Shown here: positions 36,644 through 44,771 of the stretch, in pieces
How the letters are laid out: the number at the start of each line of letters is the position of its first letter
How positions within the stretch are numbered: position 1 is the stretch's first letter
NCBI GenBank assembly: GCA_017744935.1
Contig: JAGIAI010000005.1
Coordinates: 1 to 64,000 of the forward strand
Origin: Variovorax sp.
GTDB lineage: Bacteria; Pseudomonadota; Gammaproteobacteria; Burkholderiales; Burkholderiaceae_C
Direction of reading: 5' to 3'
Length of the DNA: 64,000 nt
Position numbers and translations under genes: made by a program
Notes under the pieces: generated by a model
Told to the model about the DNA's origin: nothing
Seen by the model: the letters and a program-made list of their open reading frames with translations, nothing else
Database searches by the model: none

Positions 36644-37705
36644 TCAGCTGAGGACTGATCTCAGTGCCTTTTCCACCTCGGCCTGAAGGGCCGCACTGAC
36701 CGGTCGATCGAACTTCAACAGCAAGCGGCCCTTCTTGTCCTTGGCGACGGAGACCTTGCCGGCGCGTCCCACGATCTCGGACGTTGAAGAGACGGAAGCC
36801 GCGTCCGATGCCTCCCCGATCAGGGCCGCATAGATGGTTCCTGGCGTCACGGTCGCGCCGCTGTGCCGAACTCGGCGCGCACGCTCCATCAGACCATCCG
36901 GATCTCGCTGCAAGGCCTCGCTCAAAGGCTTGGCCCAGCGGTACTGAATCTCGACCGGCGAATCGAAAGCCTGCACCACCACGTCCGGCAACTGGGCAAC
37001 GCCCACCGCCTTGCTGACCAGCCCATGGTCTACGCCCACCGCCTCGGCCAGCTTCCGCATCGACTCGAAGAGACCGGATTCCAGCGCGTTCAAATACATC
37101 ACGCCTTGCTCGTACGCGGAGAGGTCCTCCCGTTTGCGGTTCTCACGGTCCATTTCGCCGAACAGCTCGCGATCGCTCATCGCCTTGATCACTGCACTGA
37201 CCGGCAGGCCCAGTTCCAGGCACGCCGCGTGACGGCGATGTCCGAACACCACTTCATATTGAATCGGCGGTTCCGCGCCCTTCTCGGCTTCGCTCAGATC
37301 CTCTTCACGAACCGGACGGACCTTGATCGCCTGCACGTTACCGCCCGCGCTTCGGATGTCTTCCTTCAACTCGGCAAACTCGCGCATCGCGAAAGCCGTC
37401 TGGTGACGATTCGCCCAGCGCGAGCGGCGGATGGTCCGCGGGTCCAGCTGCCTGACCGGATCCGCACCTACGAAAGGCGCATGATCTCTTTCGAGTTGCT
37501 CCAACCGCTTGTTGGCCACGGACTCTGCCTGCATGAACGCCGCCATACCGCCGATCGCGGTGCGCGGTGGCCGCGCTGCGATGCTGGGCGCCACTGCCGC
37601 CGGGACTGGCGAGTTGGCAGCCGGCGGGTGTGACTCCGGCAAGCTCGGCGCATCGGACGGCAAAGTGATCGCGTTGCCCTTCTCGAGAAATCGACGACTC
37701 GCCAT
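36644..37705 (-). CDS. parB: Chromosome/plasmid partition protein ParB
   Basis: The 353-residue protein has the ParB/Srx-type N-terminal domain with YEVVFGHRRHAACLELGLPVSAVI (GHRR instead of the common GERR) and a central helix-turn-helix (RKLAEAVGVDHGLVSKAVGVAQLP). It would bind parS and use CTP to slide along DNA, acting with ParA to segregate the replicon. The N-terminal about 90 residues are low-complexity. It starts one base after the parA stop, so the two genes form an operon. Confidence 0.9.
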   Translation of the reverse strand: MASRRFLEKGNAITLPSDAPSLPESHPPAANSPVPAAVAPSIAARPPRTAIGGMAAFMQAESVANKRLEQLERDHAPFVGADPVRQLDPRTIRRSRWANRHQTAFAMREFAELKEDIRSAGGNVQAIKVRPVREEDLSEAEKGAEPPIQYEVVFGHRRHAACLELGLPVSAVIKAMSDRELFGEMDRENRKREDLSAYEQGVMYLNALESGLFESMRKLAEAVGVDHGLVSKAVGVAQLPDVVVQAFDSPVEIQYRWAKPLSEALQRDPDGLMERARRVRHSGATVTPGTIYAALIGEASDAASVSSTSEIVGRAGKVSVAKDKKGRLLLKFDRPVSAALQAEVEKALRSVLS

Positions 37706-37706
37706 C

Positions 37707-38960
37707 TCAGACTCCTTCCATCATCACGGGGCGCACCGGCGACTCGGATACATGACTCAGGTTCTTGAGCCAGACCGCGCGGACCACCCCCTCCATGTAG
37801 GCCACCAGGTTGTCATAGGCCTCGCGGGCACGCTTGTAGGTGCGCGCGTTCCAGTCGTACCTGGAAATGTCATAGACCGTGTTGAACTCCGCGCTCGCGG
37901 CCGAGGTGACCACCGTGCGAGGAATCTCCGCCGGCAGCACCTTGTCGCCGTAGGTCTGGATGATCCACTTGCGCACCATCGTGCTCGCGTCGTCGCTGTC
38001 GACCCGCGACAGCAACACGTTGATGAAATCGAAGGTCTTGGTGCTGCCGCCGGCGCCGATCAGGTTCTCGGTGAGGTCGGTGAACAAGGTCCAGAACTGC
38101 GCGCCCGAAGCAAAGTCCAGGGCATTCGGCGGCAACGGCATGATGATCCCGTTGCTCGCCATCAGCGCATTGACGGTGCCGTATGAAAGCGCCGGGGCAG
38201 TGTCGATGATGATCACGTCATAGTCTTCGCGTACGTCGTCGATGCCGAGGTTCAGCACATTCCAGAACTCGAATCCGTTGGCCATTTCCTTGACCTGACG
38301 GGCCGGGAGATTGAACTCGATGCCGAAGAGCAGGGGCGCCGCGGCCACGATGTCGAGACCATCCCAATAAGTCGGCCGGATCGCGTAGCGGATGGAATCT
38401 TCCTCACCGAGCGCGAGCAGCATGAAGGTGTCTTCCTCCTGGACGTCGAGATCTGGCACCAGGCCGGTCAGCGTCGACAACGAACCCTGGGGATCTGCGT
38501 CGATGATCAGAACCCGATGCCCAAGCAGCGTGAGACCCTGGGCCAGCGTCATCGCAGTGGTCGACTTCCCGACCCCGCCCTTGAAGTTCGCGATGCTGAT
38601 CACGACCGCCTCGGCGCCCGCCGGCCGCAGCCGGTTGCGACGGAATTCCTTGACCCAGGTTCGCGTCTCCGCGAGACTGAATTCCCTGCGGCGGCTCTTG
38701 GCGTCGAAGTTGCCTTGGGGCAGGGGAGGAAGGTCGCTATTCTTCATCCGATAGCTGAACTGCCCCGGCTCCAACCCGCAGCGCTCGGCCACCTCCTTCT
38801 GGATGAAGACCGGGCTGGTCTTCTGGGCCGAAGGCGCCAGCATCTTGGCCCGCACCGCGCCGACCATCTCGCTGGCCCGCTGCGCCTGCAGCTTGATGTC
38901 CGCCATGGTCGAAGTCTTCAAAAAGATCTCGGTCGGACTTGTTTGAGTTAGTTCGTTCAT
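37707..38960 (-). CDS. parA: Partition ATPase ParA (type Ia with N-terminal DNA-binding region)
   Basis: The 417-residue protein has the deviant Walker A KGGVGKST (127-134), IDADPQGSLS and DYDVIIIDTAPALSYGTVNALMAS. About 115 extra residues precede the ATPase, with a helix-turn-helix-like EVAERCGLEPGQFSYRMKNSD, as in P1-type ParA that represses its own operon. The start at 38960 follows AAAGGAG; the upstream extension is not used. Inverted repeats 40-80 bp upstream are candidate operators. Confidence 0.93.
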   Translation of the reverse strand: MNELTQTSPTEIFLKTSTMADIKLQAQRASEMVGAVRAKMLAPSAQKTSPVFIQKEVAERCGLEPGQFSYRMKNSDLPPLPQGNFDAKSRRREFSLAETRTWVKEFRRNRLRPAGAEAVVISIANFKGGVGKSTTAMTLAQGLTLLGHRVLIIDADPQGSLSTLTGLVPDLDVQEEDTFMLLALGEEDSIRYAIRPTYWDGLDIVAAAPLLFGIEFNLPARQVKEMANGFEFWNVLNLGIDDVREDYDVIIIDTAPALSYGTVNALMASNGIIMPLPPNALDFASGAQFWTLFTDLTENLIGAGGSTKTFDFINVLLSRVDSDDASTMVRKWIIQTYGDKVLPAEIPRTVVTSAASAEFNTVYDISRYDWNARTYKRAREAYDNLVAYMEGVVRAVWLKNLSHVSESPVRPVMMEGV

Positions 38961-38996
38961 CCACACTCCTTTGCTCAGATGCATTTCACACATTCC

Positions 38997-39038
38997 ATTT
39001 TGTGTGATTTGGGCAAATTGTCCCCGATCGCACAAAAT
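38997..39038. promoter_or_regulatory. Inverted repeat upstream of parA, candidate autoregulatory operator
   Basis: ATTTTGTGTGAT at 38997-39008 and ATCGCACAAAAT at 39027-39038 are reverse complements with one mismatch, 30 bp centre to centre (about three helical turns). A related half (AACACAAATC) follows near 39044. ParA proteins with an N-terminal DNA-binding region often repress from such sites. Confidence 0.5.
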
Positions 39039-39050
39039 CCGCCAACACAA

Positions 39051-39442
39051 ATCCCGAAATCGCTCATGTGAGGGACTCGAGGAAGTGTTCTGACCGAAAA
39101 GACCCCGGGCACGGGTTGAAGAGATAGAAATCCTTCAAAGCCCTCTAAACCCTTTAGATAGGAAAATTTTCAATTAAATCAATGACTTACGTCTGTTTCG
39201 CGAGAATCAACAGGAGGCCTTCGAGCTTTTACAGGATTCAACCGGGGTGGGCTCGGGATCAGATCCGAGGCCCCGCAGGAGCCCAGCTGTGTGGGTTCGG
39301 GGGCGCCTAAACGTCGCAAAAAGGCCAAAAAACGACGCTGCGAACCCTTTCCGAGGGCTGTGACCTGAGCTTCAACGGGAAAAGTTGGCTCCCAGATGCC
39401 GCGATGGGATGCGAAGCAACATGAGCTTCCACGGGATTCAGG
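39051..39442. other. Probable replication origin region (AT-rich segment plus iteron-like repeats)
   Basis: This stretch between parA and the initiator gene has no convincing gene. It contains an AT-rich block at about 39121-39185 with a TCTAAA-CCC-TTTAGA dyad (39144-39158). Three same-strand repeats begin GAGCTT: 39223-39240, 39367-39384 (more degenerate) and 39423-39440, with consensus GAGCTTNNACRGGATTCA. These features, next to an initiator gene, are what an iteron origin would show. I saw no good DnaA box. Confidence 0.5.
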
Positions 39443-40969
39443 ATGAGGCCGCCTGTTCCCCGCGCGTGTGGCCCTCGGTTCATGTCGATCGCGACCGAGC
39501 TCTCCATACATGAAAATGCGCTTTCATCTGACGCTGAAGGCGGTTACAGTCCGCGCACCGCCTCTTCCCACATGCCCCTTACTTACTCATCCGTCGACAA
39601 CGAGTCGCGCCAGGACCTCACGCCGGTGGGCGTCGTCGACGACTACCAGCCGCTCAAGAAGCCGGTCAACGCGCTTGCGGTGGTGGCGCAGAGCGAGCGC
39701 ATCACGGTGCTCGCGCGCAAGACCTACAACGTGCTGCTGAGCCTGGCCCAGGACGAATTGCGGAAGGGCGCGGAGGTCGAAGTCCACCGCGCGCCGCTCG
39801 AAGAAGTGGTTCATCTGTTGCGCTACGACTCGAACGACATCGCGGTCGTCAAGAAGCATCTGCGCTCGATGGTCAAGACCACGGTCGAGTGGCAGTCGCC
39901 GACAACAGGGGAGGGGAGCCGCTGGACCGTCTGCGGCCTGCTTTCGCAATGCGAACTGGAGAAAGTGCGCAACCAGGTCTGGGTGTCATGGGCCTTCGCA
40001 CCGGCCTTGCGCCATGAGCTGCTGAATCCGCGCGTCTTCGCGCGCATGAACCTCGCCATGGTCTCGCAGCTCACGACCCATGCTGCCGTCTTTCTGTACG
40101 AACTGGCCTGCCGCTACCAGAACGTCGCGAAGAGCCCTCGCCAGGCGTGGCGCTGGTGGCACGATCCGATGACGGGCCGGGTGCCCGATCCCGATCGGCT
40201 CGAAAAGCTCGACTACTCGTTCTTCAAGCGCGACGTGCTCAAGCCGGCGATCGCGCAGGTCAACGCCAACACCGATTTCACGGTTGAACTGGTTGAGCAC
40301 AAGAGCGGCCGCTTCATCAACGAGATCCAGTTCAACATCAAGGTGAAGGACCAGCGCCTGCCCGGCCTTCAGCAGGCGCCTGAAAAAGCCGACCTCGAAT
40401 CCATGCGCCAGGCGCGGGAGATGGGCATCACCGATGCCCGCGTCGAAAAGATCGTCGACACCTACGGCTCGGAAGCGCTCGCGAGTGCGCTGCCGGAGTT
40501 GCGTCGGCGCGTCGATAGCACCTTTCCGGCGCCGGTGCGCGATCCCGAGCGCTACCTGATGTCGCTGATGCCGGGCCATGCGCAACGCGCAGCGGCCAAT
40601 GCCGTGGCGCGGGAAGCTCGCAAGGATCCGGACAGCCCAGAGTCGCTCGAGATCCAGGGCCGCCGCCGTCAGGCCTACGAAACCGCGTGGAAAGAGCGCC
40701 GCCTCGCGAACATCGAAGCAGACTTCCGCGCGCGCCAACCCGAGAGCCAGCAGCAGACCATCCGCGATCTGCTCGCGGCCATGGAAGCGCAGGACTTGCA
40801 CCCGCAGATCATCAAGCGCTTCAAAAAGGATGGCTGGTCTCATCCGCTGGTGAAAGGGCGCTTTCTGGCGATGTACGCCGAGGCCACCATCGGCACGGGT
40901 TGGAACGTCCCCACGGACGAAGACCTGCTTGCGGTCGCCGCGCACCTGGGCGACGCCGGGGTGATCTGA
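39443..40969 (+). CDS. Replication initiation protein of a secondary replicon
   Basis: The 508-residue protein resembles the large initiators of secondary chromosomes and megaplasmids in Variovorax and Burkholderia relatives. A paired winged-helix initiator core runs from about residue 70 (ITVLARKTYNVLLSLAQDEL) through LTTHAAVFLYELACRYQNVAKSP to about 300, then a basic helical C-terminus. It would bind the iteron-like repeats upstream and open the origin. The start is uncertain: ATG at 39443, 39482 or 39572. It is divergent from parAB. Confidence 0.78.
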   Translation: MRPPVPRACGPRFMSIATELSIHENALSSDAEGGYSPRTASSHMPLTYSSVDNESRQDLTPVGVVDDYQPLKKPVNALAVVAQSERITVLARKTYNVLLSLAQDELRKGAEVEVHRAPLEEVVHLLRYDSNDIAVVKKHLRSMVKTTVEWQSPTTGEGSRWTVCGLLSQCELEKVRNQVWVSWAFAPALRHELLNPRVFARMNLAMVSQLTTHAAVFLYELACRYQNVAKSPRQAWRWWHDPMTGRVPDPDRLEKLDYSFFKRDVLKPAIAQVNANTDFTVELVEHKSGRFINEIQFNIKVKDQRLPGLQQAPEKADLESMRQAREMGITDARVEKIVDTYGSEALASALPELRRRVDSTFPAPVRDPERYLMSLMPGHAQRAAANAVAREARKDPDSPESLEIQGRRRQAYETAWKERRLANIEADFRARQPESQQQTIRDLLAAMEAQDLHPQIIKRFKKDGWSHPLVKGRFLAMYAEATIGTGWNVPTDEDLLAVAAHLGDAGVI

Positions 40970-40974
40970 CCGGC

Positions 40975-42099
40975 TCAGCCGGGCTGCTTTCGGGCGTGAT
41001 GCGCCGCCAGATGGACCCGGTCGTCCAGCGTCGAGAACAGCAACGCGAACGCAATACCGACTAGCGCGCCGAGGGCCGTGTCGAGCACCCGCGCCATCGG
41101 CATCGCCGCCGCAGCGGCGGGTGTCGCAAGCGAAGTCATCAGCAGGGCCATCGGCGTGACGAACACCAGGCCGAAGGCGTAGTTGAAGCGGATCACCACC
41201 TCGGTGACGAACTGCAGCACGACCACGGCAAGAAGCACGAACCAGAACGACGGATGGCTGGCGAGGATCAGCCCTGCGACGGCGGCGCCGAGAACCGTGC
41301 CGACCATCCGTTGCACCGCCCGGTGCATCGTGATGTGCAAGTGGCCGCCCTGCAGCACCGCCGTTGCGCCGATCGCGGCCCAGGCGGGGAAGGGCAGGGC
41401 AGCGGCGTGCGCCAGCATCGAAGCGATGGCCGTGCAGAGAGCGACGCGGCCTGCCGCGATCAGCCAGTGCCCCGTCGGCCGGACACTCCCGGGCGCAGGG
41501 ACGGGGGGCGTGCTGTCGGATCGAAGGCCATCCGTGAGGCGGCACACGATCAGGGCTACCGCAACGCCGGCCGCGGTGAGCGCCGTGCGCGCGACCACCG
41601 TGTCCCATGAATCCACTGGCCCCAGCGCCGCGGAGGCCGCGAAGACGAAGATGACCGCCCCTGGCCCGCCGATTCGCCACTGCGTCACCGCCACGGTCAA
41701 CGCGCCGGCGAGCAGCGCGAGGCACAGCAGCATCGATGCGGGCGAGGCGCCCGCGTGCGCGACAAGCGAAGGCAGGCCGACCGAGACCAGCAGCAGCGCA
41801 CCAGCGAGGGTGACGATGCGCATGCGTCGGCCAGCGGGCGCGAATCGGCCGAACAGCGCGGCCAGGGCGCCCAGTGCAGGGAAACCCTCGAGATGCCCCC
41901 AAGGCGAAAAATGCGCGAGCGCCACCGCGATCAGCACCGAGATCGACACCTGCATACCCGCGACCGCCGCATTGCGCAGCGGCGGGCGGGGGGCGACAGA
42001 GAGGCTTTCACGGATGCGGGCCGGCGCCAGCAGGAGGCGGATCGATTCGCCGTGCCCGACGTGGCGCGGTTTCCGGGTATCAGGCAGTGGGACAGTCAT
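40975..42099 (-). CDS. FUSC-family membrane protein (second MarR-FUSC pair)
   Basis: The 374-residue protein has about ten hydrophobic segments in two sets and the FUSC_2 pattern (FPAWAAIGATAVLQGGHLHITMHRAVQRMVGTVLGAAVAGLIL-type segment). It is predicted to export aromatic acids or other amphiphiles from the inner membrane. It lies 17 bp downstream of a MarR gene on the same strand and is probably repressed by it. Its 3' end faces the replication initiator gene, five bases away. Confidence 0.8.
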   Translation of the reverse strand: MTVPLPDTRKPRHVGHGESIRLLLAPARIRESLSVAPRPPLRNAAVAGMQVSISVLIAVALAHFSPWGHLEGFPALGALAALFGRFAPAGRRMRIVTLAGALLLVSVGLPSLVAHAGASPASMLLCLALLAGALTVAVTQWRIGGPGAVIFVFAASAALGPVDSWDTVVARTALTAAGVAVALIVCRLTDGLRSDSTPPVPAPGSVRPTGHWLIAAGRVALCTAIASMLAHAAALPFPAWAAIGATAVLQGGHLHITMHRAVQRMVGTVLGAAVAGLILASHPSFWFVLLAVVVLQFVTEVVIRFNYAFGLVFVTPMALLMTSLATPAAAAAMPMARVLDTALGALVGIAFALLFSTLDDRVHLAAHHARKQPG

Positions 42100-42116
42100 G
42101 GTGCGTGTGCGCGGAT

Positions 42117-42563
42117 TCAGTTCGATGCGGCGATGCGCGACTCGATCTTCTCGAACGCGCGCAGCAGAATGCCCGCCTCTTCGTCGTCGATGTCGGCGAG
42201 CAACTCGTCTTCGATCGCTGCCAGTCGCTTGCGGATCGAGGCAAGCGCGCGGCGTCCGGCCTGCGTGAGATGGAGCAACTTCACCCGGCGATCCGAAGGG
42301 TGTGGCCGGCGCTCGACCAGTTCCTGGTCGACCAGGATGTCGAGCAGCCGGACCAGGCTGGACCCGTCGAGCCCCGCGGCGGCGGCAAGCTGGCTTTGCG
42401 AAATGCCGTCGCCCAGTTCGTGCAGATGGACCAGCGCCGACCAGGTCGCGTCGCTCAGGCCGGCTGAAGAAAGCCGCGCGTCGAGCGCTTGCCGCCAGCG
42501 GCGCGCGAGCCCGACGAGACGGATGCCGATGCGTCGATGGTGTTCCGAGGATCTCGTGGCCAT
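42117..42563 (-). CDS. MarR-family transcriptional regulator (second MarR-FUSC pair)
   Basis: The 148-residue protein has the MarR core: SDATWSALVHLHELGDGISQSQLAAAAGLDGSSLVRLLDILVDQELVERRPHPSDRRVKLLHLT region with the SDRR wing. The ATG at 42563 lies only seven bases after a perfect TATAAT on the minus strand, so its mRNA may be leaderless. A long perfect dyad upstream (42575-42608) is the likely operator through which it represses itself and the FUSC gene. Confidence 0.87.
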   Translation of the reverse strand: MATRSSEHHRRIGIRLVGLARRWRQALDARLSSAGLSDATWSALVHLHELGDGISQSQLAAAAGLDGSSLVRLLDILVDQELVERRPHPSDRRVKLLHLTQAGRRALASIRKRLAAIEDELLADIDDEEAGILLRAFEKIESRIAASN

Positions 42564-42570
42564 GGATGTG

Positions 42571-42576
42571 ATTATA
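42571..42576 (-). promoter_or_regulatory. -10 element of the marR-FUSC promoter
   Basis: TATAAT reads on the minus strand at 42576-42571. The -35 is less clear (TTGGCA at 15-bp spacing). The gap to the ATG is seven bases, which would put the first transcribed base at or next to the start codon. Confidence 0.55.
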
Positions 42577-42608
42577 TCCAAATCATTTGAATGCCAATGA
42601 TTTGGATA
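42575..42608. promoter_or_regulatory. Perfect 13-base-arm inverted repeat, candidate MarR operator
   Basis: The arms TATCCAAATCATT (42575-42587) and AATGATTTGGATA (42596-42608) are exact reverse complements around an 8-bp spacer. The element abuts the -10 box and covers the -35 region of the marR-FUSC promoter. Confidence 0.75.
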
Positions 42609-42728
42609 CTTCGATCTTGGGCGGTGCAAAAGAAGGGGTCTTGATCGCGCCCTAAGGGCAATCCGCGCTTGCCGAGTTCGCCCGGCTTGCCCTACGCTAC
42701 GTCTTACCATTCGTTCAGACAGCTTGCA

Positions 42729-43226
42729 ATGGCCCTCAAGCGGTTCGTCGTGATCTTTGTTTCGCGTCGCAACACACTGCGCAGCATCCTCGCCCAGGCC
42801 TGCCTTTCCCATCTCGGAAGCGACCGCTTCGCGGCCTACTCGTGCGGCCATCCCGCGTATCTCGGCGACAGCATCGACCCGGCAGCCATCAGCGCACTCA
42901 CGACCGCGCGCATGCCCGTGCCGTTGCTGCCGCCTCGCGGCTGGGGGGAGTTGGCGCGCAGCGGTTCGCCGCATGCCAATTTCGTGATCACGCTCGACGC
43001 GGAGATGCTGTCGCGGGAGCCGAGTTGGCCCGGACAGCCCGACGCCGCGCTCTGGGATTTTCCGGACGTCGCTGTGATGAGCAACCCTGACGACGCCGCT
43101 CGTGCGGCGCTACAGATGCTCTATGCATTGCGCCGGCGGCTCGAGCTGATGATCAGCCTGCCGCTGCATGGCGCAGACCGGGATGCGATCCGGTCGGACG
43201 TGCGCGATCTCGCATACATGCAGTAA
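42729..43226 (+). CDS. Low-molecular-weight phosphatase/ArsC-like protein without catalytic cysteine
   Basis: The 165-residue protein follows the LMW-PTP/arsenate reductase fold: VIFV, then the P-loop, then RSILAQACLSHLGSDRFAAYSCG, NFVITLD and WPGQPDAALWDFPD. The P-loop CX5R reads SRRNTLRS, so the nucleophilic Cys is Ser12, while Arg18 and Ser19 are kept. The cysteines used by arsenate reductases later in the fold are also missing. It is likely a non-catalytic binding relative. The start at 42729 gives the family N-terminus. Confidence 0.7.
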   Translation: MALKRFVVIFVSRRNTLRSILAQACLSHLGSDRFAAYSCGHPAYLGDSIDPAAISALTTARMPVPLLPPRGWGELARSGSPHANFVITLDAEMLSREPSWPGQPDAALWDFPDVAVMSNPDDAARAALQMLYALRRRLELMISLPLHGADRDAIRSDVRDLAYMQ

Positions 43227-43335
43227 CGGAATCGCTCGAGAGCGCTTCGCAGAAGTCCTTCGGAGGCTCTGTCAAGTGCTGTCCGAGGGATATCGCTCTA
43301 ATCGCGCGCTTGACGCACTTTGGCCGGCACTGACA

Positions 43336-43352
43336 ATGTTGCATTGCAACAT
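43336..43352. promoter_or_regulatory. 17-bp palindrome over the start codon of the 43351 gene
   Basis: ATGTTGCA and TGCAACAT flank a single T. The last two bases are the first two bases of the ATG at 43351. A weak promoter (TTGACG at 43310-43315, 16 bp, GACAAT at 43332-43337) lies immediately upstream, so a bound protein would block it. Confidence 0.5.
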
Positions 43353-43683
43353 GAGCGATGAAAGCGTCACCGTCAAGCTCCGCGACCGCCTTGAGGACCT
43401 GGCGGCGGAAATCGGGCATGCGCGAAAGGGCATGGAGCTGGGACACCTCGCGGCCCTGTGCTTTTGCGAGGTTCGTCCGTGGGCCCGTCGCGCTGGTGAA
43501 GGCCGGCTGGCCGACCTCTCGTGGCGCCTTTCGATCCAGCCGCTGCCGATCGACCGAACGGCCTTTCTCGCGCAGATCGATCGCTTGATCGAGGAGCTGG
43601 AGCAGATCTGCATGCGCGCGGGAATCGGCATGGCTGCCGCCACTCTGCGCCAGGCTCGCACACAGCAGCCCGACTCGACCTGA
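43351..43683 (+). CDS. Small helical protein of unknown function
   Basis: I do not recognise this family. The 110-residue form starting at 43351 is mostly helical and has no signal peptide or membrane segment; it includes KLRDRLEDLAAEIGHARKGMELGHLAALCFCEVRPWARR with two closely spaced cysteines. The frame is open from 43168, but the upstream part overlaps the phosphatase-like gene, and a palindrome and promoter-like boxes precede 43351. It could be a small regulator bound to its own palindrome; this is a guess. Confidence 0.5.
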   Translation: MSDESVTVKLRDRLEDLAAEIGHARKGMELGHLAALCFCEVRPWARRAGEGRLADLSWRLSIQPLPIDRTAFLAQIDRLIEELEQICMRAGIGMAAATLRQARTQQPDST

Positions 43684-43744
43684 TCGGCATATATGAAAAG
43701 GTGCTAAGCCTGTACCTTTTTATTCGTTCACCCGCCGGCCCCCG

Positions 43745-43968
43745 CGTTCGAAGACTCGCTTTCTCCGCCTCGCGGCCACGTTGCTGCTGGCTCCCATGTT
43801 CGCTATCGCGGCGCCCGCCACCGGCGAGCCCGTTCTCTTCGGCGTCAGTGGTCCATTGACGGGGCAGAACGCGCAGTACGGCGCGCAGTGGAGGGCGGGC
43901 TTCGACCTCGCGCAGAAGTTCGTCAACGACAAGCGTATCCGCATCGAGCTCGGCGATTTCTCCAGCCC
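43745..43968 (+). pseudogene. Remnant of a branched-chain amino acid ABC transporter substrate-binding protein
   Basis: The frame encodes a signal-peptide-like RFLRLAATLLLAPMFAIAAPA, then [24 protein letters not shown], the start of a LivK-like receptor. This runs directly into [21 protein letters not shown], which normally lies about 60 residues later, so an internal part is missing. No ATG exists in frame upstream. After SSPAS homology to the receptor stops and that to a permease begins in another frame. Confidence 0.7.
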
Positions 43969-44357
43969 GGCCTCGATGGGCCAATCGGTGTCTCGGGCAT
44001 TCCGCCGCTGGCGATCTTCGGCCGCGACGCATCGTCCAACAGTGCGTTCTACTGAGCCTCGCTCGGTGCGATGACGCTGCTGGCACTTCTGCAGTGGCGG
44101 CTGTTGCGGTCGCAGCTGGGGCGCACTACTCGTACATCAACCACGAGACCTTCACCTCGCAGATCCCGATCGTCGCGTTGACCGTGGTCATCCTCGGAGG
44201 GCTCAGGAACATCAGCGGCGCACTGCTCGGTGCGGTGGCACTGGGGAGCCTGCCCGAGCTGTTCCGTGTGACAGCCGAGTACCGGCTGCTGGTCTACGGC
44301 ATCGAGCTGCTGCTGCTGATCCGATTCCGCCCGCAAGCCCTGCTGGGCACCATCTGA
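43969..44357 (+). pseudogene. Remnant of a LivM-like branched-chain amino acid ABC permease
   Basis: In the frame beginning near 43969 the sequence reads [18 protein letters not shown], a LivM motif, then a stop (TGA at 44055-44057, probably from TGG), then [14 protein letters not shown]. After a missing segment and frame change it continues at about 44128 with a permease C-terminus ([21 protein letters not shown]) to the TGA at 44355-44357. At least one premature stop, one deletion and one frameshift are present. Confidence 0.72.
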
Positions 44358-44384
44358 AACACGACGCCAAGGATTCGACACCAC

Positions 44385-44771
44385 ATGAGCCATCTCAACG
44401 AATACCTCGCCGAGAAGCGCGCCGCGGTCGAGGCCGGCACGGCACAGCCCGCGAATCTCAAGGCCCATGTGCGCGCGGAAGGACGCAGCGGCGTGCGTCG
44501 GCTGCGCATCGAGCACCAGGTCATCAGCGACAGCCCGCCGGACTTCGCGGGCCACAACCTCGGGCCGAGCTCGCCGGAACTGCAACTCGGCGCGCTGGGC
44601 ACCTGTGTCACCCACATCTTCCTGATCCACGCCGCCGAGCGAAAGGTGCCGCTGGAAAGTCTGAAGGTGGGGGTGACCGGCATCGTCGATCCGCGCGCCG
44701 GCAAGCCGGGCCATGAGCAGACGCCCATCTGGCCTCACGCGATCGGCTACACGGTGCACACGACCAGCTGA
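44385..44771 (+). pseudogene. Truncated OsmC-family protein
   Basis: This 128-residue frame is the N-terminal two-thirds of an OsmC/Ohr-type protein: ELQLGALGTCVTHIFLIHAAERKVPLESLKVGVTG has the first redox Cys of the family. The frame stops at IGYTVHTTS, where intact relatives continue for about 30-50 residues including the second Cys region. The downstream bases encode a different protein family, so the end was removed by a deletion. A short product might be made, but peroxidase activity is unlikely. Confidence 0.65.

Noticed and set aside
39051..39442. A 110-codon minus-strand frame (39179-39511) as a gene
   Set aside because: It covers the origin candidate, overlaps the initiator start, and has no recognisable motif or ribosome binding site.
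43336..43352. Palindrome considered as a fourth HxlR operator
   Set aside because: It shares GTTGC/GCAAC halves, but the halves are 3 bp apart instead of 5, and it is 18 kb away.
44385..44771. Intact OsmC protein
   Set aside because: The C-terminal part and second Cys region are replaced by another gene's remnant, so it was called a pseudogene.
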